Source: Halichoerus grypus (taxonomy: Eukaryota > Chordata > Mammalia > Carnivora > Phocidae). From it: DNA of 64,000 nucleotides. The notes below the pieces were generated by a model, which saw nothing but the letters and a program-made list of their open reading frames with translations, did not search any database and had not been told where the DNA came from. The position numbers and the translations under genes are program-made. Below are positions 35,488 through 45,240 of the stretch, piece by piece (position 1 is the first letter of the stretch; each line of letters starts with the position of its first letter). The stretch covers positions 112,066,389-112,130,388 of the forward strand of contig NC_135716.1 in assembly GCF_964656455.1 (NCBI RefSeq), given 5' to 3'.

Positions 35488-36378
35488 TTATAGAACCCCC
35501 CTTAATATTTCTTGCAGGGCCGGCTTAGTGGTCACATATTCTTTCAACTTCTGCCGGTTGTGGAAGCTCTGCATCTCTCCATCCATTCTAAATGACAGCC
35601 TTGCTGGATAAAGTATTCTTGGCTGCATGTTCTTCTCATTTAGTACCCTGACTATGTCTTGCCAGGCCTTTCTGGCTTGCCAGGTCTCTGTGGATAGGTC
35701 TGACGTTATTCTGATGTTCCTCCCTCTGTACATAAGGAATCTCTTCCCCCTAACTGCCCTTAAGATGGTTTCCTTGGTTCTAAGATTTGCAAGTTTTACT
35801 ATTACATGCCGGGGTGTTGGCCTGTTTTCCTTGATCTTGGGAGGGGTCCTCTCTGCCTCTAGGACTCGAATGTTTGTTTCCTTCCCCAGATTAGGGAAGT
35901 TCTCAGCTACAGTTTGCTCAAATACATCTTCTAGCCCTCTCTCTCTCTCCACTCCCTGCAGGATTCCAATGATTCTGACATTGGAACGCCTCATGGTGTC
36001 ACTTATTTCTCTGATTCTATTTTCATGGATTCTGAGTTGTTCTTCCCTGGCCTCCTCTTCTCCCTTTTTATCTATTATATTGTCTTCCAGGTCACTTATT
36101 CTCTCTTCTGTCTCAGTTACCCTAGCTGTTAGATTATCTAGATTGGATTGGATCTCATTGATAGCATTTTTAAGTTCTGCCAATTCCCCTTTTATTTCTG
36201 CCCTTAGAGACTCTATGTTGCCATTAATTGATTTCTCCATTCTAGCCATTGTCTTCACAATTGCTAGCCTGAATTCCATTTCCGACATCTTGGTTATGTC
36301 TGCATCCATTTGTAAATCTGCAGCATAAGTCATAATCTCTGAGTCTTTTCTGTTTTGGGGGCTCCTCCTCCTAGTCAT
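35488..36378 (-). CDS. L1-B ORF1, intact (296 aa)
   Basis: ORF1p is an RNA-binding trimer that coats L1 RNA in the cytoplasm. The frame is complete, starting at MTRRRSPQNRKDSE and ending ALQEILRGVL. Residues about 30-135 form a coiled coil (heptad-rich, IESLRAEIKGELAELKNAIN, then ETEERISDLEDN). The RRM follows with NVRIIGILQG and RHVIVKLAN; the C-terminal domain has ARKAWQDIVRVLNEKNMQPR and YPARLSF. It is shorter than the 338 residues of human ORF1p, mostly in the N-terminal part. Expression cannot be judged from sequence. Confidence 0.92.
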   Translation of the reverse strand: MTRRRSPQNRKDSEIMTYAADLQMDADITKMSEMEFRLAIVKTMARMEKSINGNIESLRAEIKGELAELKNAINEIQSNLDNLTARVTETEERISDLEDNIIDKKGEEEAREEQLRIHENRIREISDTMRRSNVRIIGILQGVERERGLEDVFEQTVAENFPNLGKETNIRVLEAERTPPKIKENRPTPRHVIVKLANLRTKETILRAVRGKRFLMYRGRNIRITSDLSTETWQARKAWQDIVRVLNEKNMQPRILYPARLSFRMDGEMQSFHNRQKLKEYVTTKPALQEILRGVL

Positions 36379-36877
36379 TCTGTTGATGGGTGTTTGAGGG
36401 AATGTATAGAGTCCAAATTATTGACCAGAACCCAAGCAAGATGCACCTGTTTTCTTGGGACCTTAGGGTTGCTGGCCTCTTGTTTTCCCAGCCTGTCTTC
36501 TGCGGGAGGGGCCTGCCACGCTGTTACTCAGGCAACTCTGTTTGGGCTGAGTTGCCCTGGGCCCCTGTGGCGGGGGATGGGCTCAGTGGGAATCAGTCTT
36601 TGGGGCTTTTGTTCTCTGGCGGCTTTCCCTGGCGGCTTTCCGCATCTTTTCCGCGAGTCAGAGCAGAAGAGACCATTTCCAACCCTCTGCCTCAGAGCAG
36701 AGAGACCTCAGTCTGTTCTTCAGTGAGCTCTCCAGGCCACACTGTCTCCGTTTCTGTCCGAGCTGCTATAAACTGCAGCGTCCTGGGTTGTGCACCCCTC
36801 CGCAGCGCTCCCAGTCCTGCCTCCAGGTCGGGGCACGTCTCTGCCCTTTGTGCTTCTAAAACCGCCAGCTGCTCACA

Positions 36878-37124
36878 GTTCACGTGCGCAACTCCGCCAC
36901 TTGGGGTCCTGTCCCGGGGACTGCAGTTCGCGTGCGCGCGACTCTGCCCCTCGGGATTTCCACCCCGGAGGTTGCAGTTCACCGGCAGGACCCCGGCGCA
37001 CCGGGTTTCCGTCTCAGAGGCTGCAGTTCACATGCGCGCGACCGTCGCTCTGGGTTTCTGTTTGGGGGGCTGCGGTTCGCGTGCGCACAACCCCGCCGGT
37101 CTGGTCCCCCACCCCGGGGGCTGC
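36878..37124 (-). repeat. Five ~50-bp GC-rich repeats in the L1-B 5' UTR
   Basis: Five imperfect tandem units on the minus strand, each beginning GCAGCCCC (or GCAACCTCC) and ending GTGAACT or GCGAACT, dense in CGCGCG-type dinucleotides. L1-A has three such units. Long ORFs predicted across this segment come from its GC content. Confidence 0.88.
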
Positions 37125-37534
37125 CCTAAAGTCCTTTCCCGACGCTACCACTCTGCGAGTCTGTGCCCGTCCGCAGTGCGCGAGGCTGTCACTCACGGGC
37201 GGTGTAGGATCCCCACGTCCAGGCACCCTCCCGCTGCCGTTTATCCCCCTATTCTATATTTCTTAAGTGCCTCCCCTCTTTTCCATGAAGATCTTTCCCC
37301 TTTTCCAGAATCCTATTATTTCATTAATTATTCCTTTATTTCCATTATCATATGTTTCTTTTTTTTAAATTAGGTTTAGGAAGGCTTTCCTCTAAAGATT
37401 ATACAATACATAATTATATTTCCTGTTCTTCCTAAGACTACATTTTCTACACTTAATTCTTTTTTTGTAATTAATTTCTGCTGATATCTCTATCTGTAGA
37501 TATGCTCTAGTCATTTTCTTAAATTTTTTCCTTA

Positions 37535-37777
37535 AAAACACCTTTCCACACAAAAACCTGCACACAGATGTTTATAGCAGCTTTATTCAAAAATTGCCAA
37601 CACTTGGAAGCAACCAAGATGTCCTTCAGGAGGAGGATGGATAAACTGGAACAACATCCAGACAATGGAATATTATTCAGCGCTAAAAAGAAATCAACCG
37701 TCAAGCCATGAAAAGACATGGAGGAATCTTAAATGCATACTAAGCAAAAGAAGCCAATATAGCCAAAGTCTTTATAC

Positions 37778-37828
<51 letters not shown>

Positions 37829-38250
37829 TATATACTGTATGATTCCAACTATATGACATTCTGGAAAAGACAAAACTAAGACGACCGCAAAAAGGTCAAT
37901 GGTTGCCAGGAGTTGGGGAGAGGGAAGAATAAAAAGATGGAGCACAGAGGATTTTTAGGCCAGTGAAAAGATTTTGTATTAGATCATAATGATGGATACA
38001 TCCCATTATACATTTGCCCAAACCCTTAGAATGTACAACATCAAGAATGAACTCTAACACAAACTAAGGTCTTTGGGTGATAATGAGGTATCACTGTAGG
38101 TTCGTCTATTATAACAAATGTACCACTCTGATGGGAGCTGTGGATAATGGGGGAGGGCAACATGTGTGGGAGTTGGTAGGTATATGGGGAATCTCTGTAT
38201 CTTTCTCCCAATTTTGCAGTGAATGTAAAACTGCTCTAAAAATAAGGACT
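37535..38250 (+). mobile_element. Old L1 3' fragment
   Basis: Plus-strand L1 3' region: 'AAAACCTGCACACAGATGTTTATAGCAGC', 'GGAATATTATTCAGCGCTAAAAAG', 'GGTTGCCAGGAGTTGGGGAG', 'TGGATACATCCCATTATACATTTG'. Typical of old mammalian L1 subfamilies; no long frame. Confidence 0.82.
37779..37827. repeat. (TG)n(TA)n microsatellite
   Basis: A short TG run followed by about 19 AT units inside the old L1 fragment. Confidence 0.95.
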
Positions 38251-38252
38251 TA

Positions 38253-38391
38253 GGGGTGCCTGGGTGGTGCAGTCAGTTTGTCTGACTCTTGGTTTCGGCT
38301 CAGGTCCTAAGATCAAGCCCCGTGTCAGGCTCTGTGCTCAGCATAGAGTCTGCTTAAGATTCTCTCTCCCTCTGCCCCACTACGCCTCCCC

Positions 38392-38439
<48 letters not shown>

Positions 38440-38452
38440 AAACTTAAACACC
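38253..38452 (+). mobile_element. Carnivore SINE with a long AAAT tail
   Basis: Starts GGGGTGCCTGGGTGGTGCAG. The tail has become an (AAAT)n microsatellite of about 48 bp (38394-38441). Confidence 0.9.
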
Positions 38453-38897
38453 TTTCCTGCTACATGCTTATTAACATAAAAAAACAACCAACCAACCAAC
38501 CAACCTTAGGTGCAAAAAATTTTTTAAAGGGCAAATACATCCATCTGGTTTCTCCAACCCCCTTCTGAAACTGCTTTTCCAAAGATCACAAACACCTTGA
38601 AATATTTCAAATCCCTCACTTGTCTTCCTCAATTATCTTCCCAGACTTCTCTGTAGTATTTAAAATGGCTAACAACTCTTTTAAAATTGTTCTCCTCCTT
38701 TATAACCCATATATCTTCAGCTATTCATGCAACTTCCTCATATGTCCCTTATATTTCAACCCCACTTGTGTCCTTGTTTTCTTGCTTTGGTACTTTGATC
38801 AAACATCTGCACAAAATTAGTCAAATCCCAATTTAGATTTTTGTAGTACCTGTAAGATAACACTAACTAGTAAAAACTTAAAATAGTATGTATTGGG

Positions 38898-39414
38898 GGG
38901 CACCTGGCTGGCTCAGCTGGTGGAATGTGCGACTCTTGACAGGCATTGTGGGTTCAAGCCTCAGGTTGGGTATAGAGATTATTTAAAAATAAAATCTAAA
39001 GGGGCGCCTGGGTGGCTCAGTCAGTTAAGAGTCTGCCTTTGGCTCAGGTCATGAACTCAGGATCCTGGGACTGAGCCCTGCATCAGGCTCCCTGCTAAGC
39101 AGGGAGTCCACTTCTCCCTCTCCCTCTGCTCCTACCCCTGCTTGTGCTCACTTGCTCTCTCTCTCAGATAAATAATAAATTTTAAAAATCTAAAAAAATA
39201 AATAAATAAATAAAAGGGAGCCTGGGTGGCTCAGTCAGTTCAGTGTCTGACTCTTGATTTCGGCTCTGTTCATGATCTCGAGACCCTAGACAGGCTCTGT
39301 ACTCAGCATAGAGTCTGCTTGTCCCTCTTCCTCCCCCTCCCACCCCGTGCATGCATGCTCTCGCTCTCTTGCTCTCTCAAATAAATAAATAAAATTTAAA
39401 AAAAAAATAAAACA
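38898..39414 (+). mobile_element. Three tandem carnivore SINEs sharing one outer duplication
   Basis: Three SINE bodies head to tail: 38898-38999 (short 'GATTATTTAAAAATAAAATC' type), 39001-39214 and 39215-39414 (GGGGCGCC... and GGGAGCCTGG... starts). The outer flanks are a 17-bp duplication with two mismatches (38881-38897 and 39415-39431), so the later SINEs probably entered the A-rich tail of an earlier one. Confidence 0.9.
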
Positions 39415-39554
39415 AAATAGCACGTATTGGGATAAAAGACTATACGTCTCCTGATTAGACAAGATACAATATACACAGTACCTATAAAGACCTTTGGCCA
39501 AAAATATGTAACAAGCTTTTAGATTTAACTTGCATGCAACAGAAAATTAAAGGG

Positions 39555-39745
39555 CTAGAGCTGCGCTGTCCAATATGACAAGCTCTAGCCACAAAGAACT
39601 ATTTAAGTTTAAATTAACCAAAATTACCAAAATCAAAAACTCATCCACATTTCAAATGCTCAGTAGCTGTATATGTCTACTGGCTACTGCATGGGACAGC
39701 GTAGCTATAGAGCACTGCCATCACTGCAGACAAGTTCATATATAT
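39555..39745. mobile_element. MER5-like hAT DNA-transposon remnant
   Basis: 'GCTGCGCTGTCCAATATGACA' at one side and 'CTACTGCATGGGACAGCGTAGC...TATAGAGCACTGCCATCACTGC' at the other are recognisable as the short non-autonomous MER5 family. It has no coding capacity. Confidence 0.75.
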
Positions 39746-39806
39746 TTGAATTTTAATATCCATGTAGTATGAATAGTATACAATAAAGTTTCCTTTCTTA
39801 TTCTTT

Positions 39807-39991
39807 TTTTTTTTTTTGAAGATTTTATTTTTTAGAGAGGCAGAGGGAAAGGGAGACGGAGAGAAAATCTTAAGCAGGCTCCACACCCAGCTTGGGGCCC
39901 GACATGGGGCTTGATCCCATGGCCCTGAGATCATGACCTGAGCTGAAACCAAGAGTGGAATGCTTAACCGACTGAGCCACCCAGGCACCCC
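39807..39991 (-). mobile_element. Carnivore SINE, antisense
   Basis: Poly-T, GAAGATTTTATTTTTTAGAGAGG, body ending CGACTGAGCCACCCAGGCACCCC. No clear duplication. Confidence 0.9.
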
Positions 39992-40265
39992 TCTTTTCCC
40001 ATTCTTGTCCCCTAGCCAACTAGGACCCCTCTTTACTGTTAGCAATTGCTTTTTATTTCGTTTTCACTAGCGATTTCTTATGTATCTTTTTAGAAATAGT
40101 GTTTTTTTCACTTAATTCATATTAGAAATTGTCCTAGGGCAGCCCCCTCTATTTTTAATGACTGCCTAGTATGTCATCATATGAATGTGGACATACAGCT
40201 ATTAAATACAATGTTGCAATGAATATCCTCATAAATACATCATTGCATACATAGCCAATACTTTG

Positions 40266-40313
<48 letters not shown>

Positions 40314-41065
40314 TATATACATATATATATATATATTTTTTTTTTTTTTGGCCAGGCCTATTGGATATATTTCTTTTAACAATTTCTGGGACAATGCTTT
40401 TAAATGTTGCTATATGTGTAATTGCTGTCCACAGATTATTCTAATTTATAGCCCTACCAACAGTGTACAAGAGTAAAAATTTAAACTTCTAAGAAAAAAA
40501 GTATTTGAAACGGTTGCAAATATTCCAGTCACCCCTGACAAATACTTATAAACCAAAGATTTCCTAAAATGCAGACACAAGCGAAAACATGTTTCCAAAA
40601 ATGTTACAAGAAACATATAAATTCACCTTTAATTCAATGCACACAAAGACATATCAGTAAGTCTGATCTCTTTGGCAAAGGTTTCACGCTTCCAAAAACA
40701 CCAAGACCAACCAATTTCTTGAGTTTGCCAAGAAAAAAAAATGTTTACATAATTCCTCAATTATTAACTCAGTTAATAATGGTGCAAATATTAAATTGTA
40801 TTGCCCCATATGCTTACTGAAGTTTCAAGGAAATTTGAGCTGATTAAGAAACAAAAATGTAAATTAACATATCTTGAACTTAGAAGGCTCTGTTAAGAGT
40901 TGAATTTTGAGGTTTTGAATGAAGACTGTTTAAAAATATTTTCCATCATTTCAATAAATGGAAGAGAATAAGTTATTCCAGTATGTGTTGGCACTTCTGG
41001 TTTAACTTAAATAGTTCACATGCAGGGAAGTAGTATAGCACAGAACTAAAGAGTTTGGGTTCTGG
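39992..41065. other. First intron of BRDT with an old L1-like piece
   Basis: About 40070-40260 resembles a diverged antisense L1 ('CTTAATTCATATTAGAAATTGTCC...ATACAGCTATTAAATACAATG'). Position 40450-41065 is unassigned. No gene seen. Confidence 0.45.
40268..40339. repeat. (AT)n microsatellite
   Basis: About 70 bp of AT repeats with an ACACAC interruption at about 40306-40312, followed by a T-run. It produces the Tyr/Ile repeat ORFs on the minus strand. Confidence 0.95.
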
Positions 41066-41273
41066 GGGCACCTGGGTGGCTCAGTTGGTTAAGCATCTGA
41101 CAGGCTCTGACTTCGGCTCAGGTTGTGATTTCAGGGTCCTGGGATCAAGCCTTCTGTCAGGCTACCTGCTCGGCGGGGAGTCTGCTTTTCCCTTTGCCCC
41201 TACCCCTGCTTGTGTGTGCACGCGCACACACACACTCTCTCAAATAAAATACAATCTTTAAAAAAAAAAAAAG
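41066..41273 (+). mobile_element. Carnivore SINE with an internal duplication
   Basis: Starts GGGGCACCTGGGTGGCTCAG and ends AAATAAAATACAATCTTT plus poly-A. 'CTGACAGGCTCTGAC' at 41097-41111 shows a small internal duplication of the 'TCTGAC' segment. Confidence 0.88.
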
Positions 41274-42539
41274 TACGGATTCTGAACACCAGCTAGTTCT
41301 AGTGCTCAGTAACCCACCCGGTGTGAGCTCAAATACTGATTCCAATCCTGCAACATCAAACAGGCGGTCTCCAATTCAAGGGAGAAAATGATTTCTTCAA
41401 AATAAAATCAGGCTTCACTTAAAGTCAAACAGATAATTTCTAGAAAATGTATATTCTTCACAGTGATTCAAACTTCTCATCTACTCCTCCCTTCAGTCTA
41501 AGAATGGGACGCCCTCACTGTCTAGAACTCTTTTCCCAGGTACTCCAGATAAGGAGATAACAAAGGTCCTTCATCTCTCTTGCCTATATTGTCAACATTT
41601 CTAAACTAGCTTACCCTCCATATACACTTTCTCAAGTGTCCTTAAAAATTCTTCTCTTGATCCTATTGTCTCCTTGTAGCCTCAATCTTCTCTCTTCTGT
41701 ACCTCACATCGGAGCATCCTAAAAAATGACATTCTCTTTACACCCCACCCCACACTCAACTTTTTCCCTGCCATTCCTCTAAAAGTCCCCTTACACTAAG
41801 CCTAATACTTACCATACTTAGTTGTTAAATGGATTCTTTTGAGTCTTATCTCATTTGACCTCTCAGCAACATCTATCACTAGACTATCGTGACTCTCTTG
41901 AAACTCTTCTCTGGTTTCCAGGATACCGCTTTTTTCCCAGATTCTATTTGTTCATTTATTACATACTTATAAAGCACCTACAGTGGTGCCAAGCACTGAA
42001 CTAGGAATTGAGGTGTACAGTCTCTTTATACAGACTTATAAATAGGTAATTACAACAGGATACATATAATTACTGCTTTGACAGAGATAGGAACAGGGTG
42101 CTAAGGGAAGAGTCAGATTGGAAATCCGGAAGATATCTCCATATCTCATCTGCCAATCCATTAATATCCCTCAAGGTTCTTCCCTTGCTTTTTTCTTTAA
42201 CTCCATCAACACACTCCCTGACTGTGGAATATAAATTTACATTTTCTAAATACTTAGGGTATTCCTATTTTCTATCCCCCAAACCACTTTTTTTGTAGTT
42301 CACTTGTTACTCCCACCTCAATAGATACAACGGTGAGGTTTTGATTATTGTTTAGTAATTTACAATCACACTGTTCAACCCACCACTGTTCACAATACAC
42401 ACATATATAAACCCCTTCCCTCTCATTAGATTTAAATGTTGCTACTATTCCAACTTCCAACACTGTGCCAGCCACACTCAAAAATTTGCAGTTCACTGTC
42501 CCACCCTACTTTGTGCTCACACATGTCCATGCTCTTGAA
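41274..42539. other. First intron of BRDT, no gene recognised
   Basis: Pyrimidine-rich sequence. Position 41955-42070 resembles the 'CACCTACAGTGGTGCCAAGCACTG' class of ancient repeats. Nothing else assigned. Confidence 0.5.
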
Positions 42540-42850
42540 AATTTCCTCCTGCTTACCAGAGCTCCTCCTGTCACTCTTTAGATTAACTTCTATTTGTCTT
42601 TCAAGACCCAGTTCAGTTATCACCTCTACCCCAGAGGCCTCCCTCATGGCCTTCCACCCACCTGGGCTCCCATCTCTTGCACTTCCAGGTAACGGAATAA
42701 TCAACCCCTTCCCATGGGTCCCCAAGCACCATGTGGATACCTCATCTGAATTCTTAACGTAAGCCCCTACCTTGAGTACAGGCCCAGGTTCTGCAGCACC
42801 CAGCAGAGGGTTAGGCATGTTCCAAGAGCTTAATAATGTTAGTTAAACAA
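42540..42850 (+). mobile_element. L2 fragment
   Basis: 'CTTTCAAGACCCAGTTCAG...TCACCTC...AGAGGCCTCCCTC' is the diagnostic L2 3' region, continuing to 'GTTCCAAGAGCTTAATAATG'. It is interrupted by a 39-bp mosaic insertion-like block at 42666-42704. Confidence 0.7.
42666..42704 (+). repeat. 39-bp block matching two separate downstream segments
   Basis: Bases 42666-42682 (17 bp) are identical to 43855-43871. Bases 42681-42704 (24 bp) are identical to 44426-44449. The order of the sources is the same as in the block. Both matches were read directly. Confidence 0.85.
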
Positions 42851-43189
42851 ATAAATAAATCAAGGGTGGGAATGTCCCTGTCCCAAATGATGAACCGAGA
42901 AAAAAACAACAAAAATGCCAGCTACAGCTAAAGCTTCATACTTTCCCCTGCTTTCCCCAAACTACAGTATATAGAGCGATCCACCAATCCTAGACCCAAA
43001 GACCATGAGCGTTTTCCAAGATGGGGAGTAGGCGGTTGTATAACTGGAAACCTCACGTCCTCGCCCCAACCTCCTTCTCCCCACCCCTTCCTTGCAAAAA
43101 AACCCCAGGCATTTACGAGAAAAGCCCCCAAATTTTAAAAGGGTCCACTGGGGCAACAAGCTAGCAGTTTTAAACCAAAGGAAAGCAAC

Positions 43190-43670
43190 TGGCAGCTCAC
43201 CTGGGCAGCAAGGCACGCACGGGGATGGCCTCCCCAACGGCCTCCCCAACGGCCTCGCCGGTTGCACAGTGTTGATGGGGGAGGGGAGAAGAGGAAAAAA
43301 CGGTTCTTTCCCGCTCAGCGTCGCACCGAGGGCCCGGACCCCAAAGCAGTAGTCCACGCAGAGGCTGTGTCACGTCGTATGAAAAAGGCCTTATCTGATC
43401 GTTCCCGCCAGCCTGCACAAGATGAAGCAGTGCGAGGCAGCCGTTCTTCGCCGACGGTCGCAGCCAGCTCTCGTCCTAATGGCGGCAGCCGCTAGCTGGC
43501 AGCAACAGGTGCCTTTATGGGAGACCCGCGGCGGGCAGCCCGCCTATTGGCCTGAGCGTGTCACGTGGCCAGGCCTGGCGCGGGCGGCGGGTAAGGTGCG
43601 TGAGGTCTCAGCTCCGCCGCCAGGGCTTGGGCCCGGGTTGAAGGTCTTCCACCGGGTGAGTGCACTGTTG
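43190..43670 (-). promoter_or_regulatory. BRDT: CpG-rich BRDT promoter region
   Basis: This is the only CpG-dense unique segment apart from L1 5' UTRs. It holds an inverted CCAAT box (ATTGG, 43546-43550), a CACGTG E-box (43562-43567) and a YY1-like ATGGCGGC (43479-43486). It lies 15 kb upstream of the BRDT ATG, at a distance suited to a first non-coding exon. The CCAAT box points to minus-strand initiation near 43450-43490. No TATA box was seen. Confidence 0.7.
43201..43485 (-). other. BRDT: Probable non-coding first exon of BRDT
   Basis: The exon end is a strong minus-strand donor, CCCAG/GTGAGCTG, at 43201/43200. The start is only an estimate from the CCAAT box and GC content. Three imperfect 11-12 bp units (GGCCTCCCCAAC) lie at 43228-43260. 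Splicing to 28100 would give the 5' UTR. No initiation site can be proved from sequence. Confidence 0.5.
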
Positions 43671-44730
43671 TTGAGCCTTTACTGAATGCCAGGTACGGGG
43701 CAGAGAGCTGGGGGTTTAGGCGTAGGAGCGCCACCCAGAAGGAGTTTACCATTAAAACAATTAAATGAACTAGCCTATGCTGTTTTCGGGGTTCGTGAGT
43801 TTGAGCTTGCACTGTTTTCGTCCTTATCATACTTGTTTTCCAATTCTCCCCACAGCTCCCATCTCTTGCACGTAGTGACTGCTCAGCGTTAGATAGCAGC
43901 TGAGGTTGGAGCCCACATGAGCTCATTGGGTTTAGAATGGCACTTAAGAGCATTTTCACAGCAAGCAGCTGCGTGGAGAGAGTGATTTAGGATTTTGAAG
44001 AGTCTTGGCAACTACCTCCTTATTATATGTGGATGTGTATTAGAACAATGTATTTAGCACCAAAGTTGCCTTTTGGATCCAATTGCAAACAATGTTTCTA
44101 AAAAGTCATTCCTAGATGGATGAATGGATGGGAGGATGGGTGGGGGAGGGGAAGCCAAAAACAGCCTACGAGCTGCTCAATAAACCCATCAAAAACCAAT
44201 CTATCTTCAGTTTCTTGAAGTGCAGATCTGGGGGCCATGAACAGCTTGGCATGTCTTAATTTTGTGGCTTTTATGTGAGCGTCCAGGTGTTCACAGAAAA
44301 GCAACACACTGCTAGAGGTCACAGAAATAACCGGAGCGGCAAGCAGTTTTACTTTGGAAAGGCTCTCCTTACTTAAAACACGCAAAATGGCTTACTTTAG
44401 TCAGAGAAAGAACTAGAAGGCCTTTACTTCCAGGTAACGGAATAATCAAGGAATGTATGGAAGAGTCAAAGCCGTAGTGTACACTTTGGTGAGATTCGTG
44501 TTCCGTGTTTTTGTTTAAAATCTTATTAGGCAGGAAAAAGATAGGAACTAGGGTGTGATCTAGGTACATACGTAGGGTGTGACCCTCACACGGTGAAAGG
44601 CTTAAGGGAAGTCAAAGGAAATAAAAGCCAGGAATGACTCAGTGCAAATCTTGTTCAGCTGTCAACTTTTTTGGCTCTCCTTCTCCTGAGAACCAATGTT
44701 GGGGAAAAGTGCATACTCCACAGAGAAGCC
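43671..44730. other. Upstream flank, no gene recognised
   Basis: Position 43680-43760 resembles an ancient repeat of the 'TGCCAGGTACGGGGCAGAGAGCTGGGG' type. Other parts are unassigned. Confidence 0.5.
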
Positions 44731-45240
44731 CCGGTGATCTTTTAGAAAGCTAAATCTCATCATGTTAACACCCTTAAAACCTTTCAATTACTTTCCATTA
44801 TTTTTAAGATAAAGATCAATACCCTTAAGGTGAGCTACAAGGTTCTACTTGAATTATCTATATTCAGCTCCAACCACCCCTCCAATAGTGCACACATCTC
44901 TGGCCACACTGACCTTTTACCTCTTCCCCTTACCCTGTTATCCACCCCCTCCCCTCCCTTCCCCTCTCCACCCCTCAGGGCTCTTCTAACCGGCTCTTCT
45001 CTCTACTCCCTTCCCACACTCAAGGTCTCCCTCAAAGTCTTTTCCTCAAGGAGGCCTCCACTAGATTAGTCTTCCTATTATACACTCTCATTACAACATA
45101 ATTACATAGCACCTATTACAATTGTAATTATATAGCCAGGCACATATTTAATGTCTATTTTCCCCACTACACAGTAGACACCATGAATGCAAAGTATCAA
45201 AAACCTTTAAAGTGTATTATCATTGAGTACATTGTCCTTT
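44731..45240 (+). mobile_element. L2 fragment
   Basis: 'AAACCTTTCAATTACTTTCC', 'AGATAAAGATCAATACCC', 'GGCCACACTGACC' and 'CAAGGAGGCCTCC' follow the L2 3' region in order, ending near 'CACTACACAGTAGACACC'. Confidence 0.75.

Larger units (their letters stand above)
31309..37247 (-). mobile_element. L1-B: nearly full-length young L1, inverted relative to L1-A
   Basis: It lies in the first BRDT intron, in the BRDT sense orientation. A perfect 17-bp duplication (31292-31308 and 37248-37264) bounds it, and the nicked site reads CACTT/AAGAA on the minus strand, close to the L1 endonuclease preference. The 5' end starts about 200 bp inside the L1-A 5' UTR, so it is slightly truncated. ORF1 is intact and ORF2 is broken. 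The text is nearly identical to L1-A. Confidence 0.96.
1..43500 (-). other. BRDT: BRDT gene, partial (3' end off the left edge)
   Basis: BRDT is a testis-specific BET-family reader of acetylated histones, needed in spermatogenesis. Eleven coding exons joined at GT/AG sites give one open frame of about 667 residues, with no internal stop. Domain order is bromodomain 1, linker, bromodomain 2, acidic/basic region, NET domain, coiled coil, serine tract. Two bromodomains plus NET define the BET family; the linker text and the short N-terminus are BRDT-like rather than BRD2, BRD3 or BRD4. Roughly the last 280 residues of the usual ~947 (the P-TEFb-binding C-terminus) are not in the window. Exons run right to left from a CpG-rich promoter near 43.4 kb. 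Confidence 0.95.

Noticed and set aside
35627..36328. 233-codon open frame on the plus strand
   Set aside because: It is the shadow of the intact L1-B ORF1 on the other strand.
36390..37373. 327-codon open frame on the plus strand
   Set aside because: It is antisense to the L1-B 5' UTR and its ~50-bp repeats; the open frame follows from GC content.
38394..38441. Regular AAAT repeats as a possible CRISPR-like array
   Set aside because: It is a SINE tail microsatellite without spacers.
43422..43685. 87-codon plus-strand frame in the CpG region
   Set aside because: GC-rich DNA gives long open frames on both strands here; there is no protein similarity. A non-coding first exon explains the region better.
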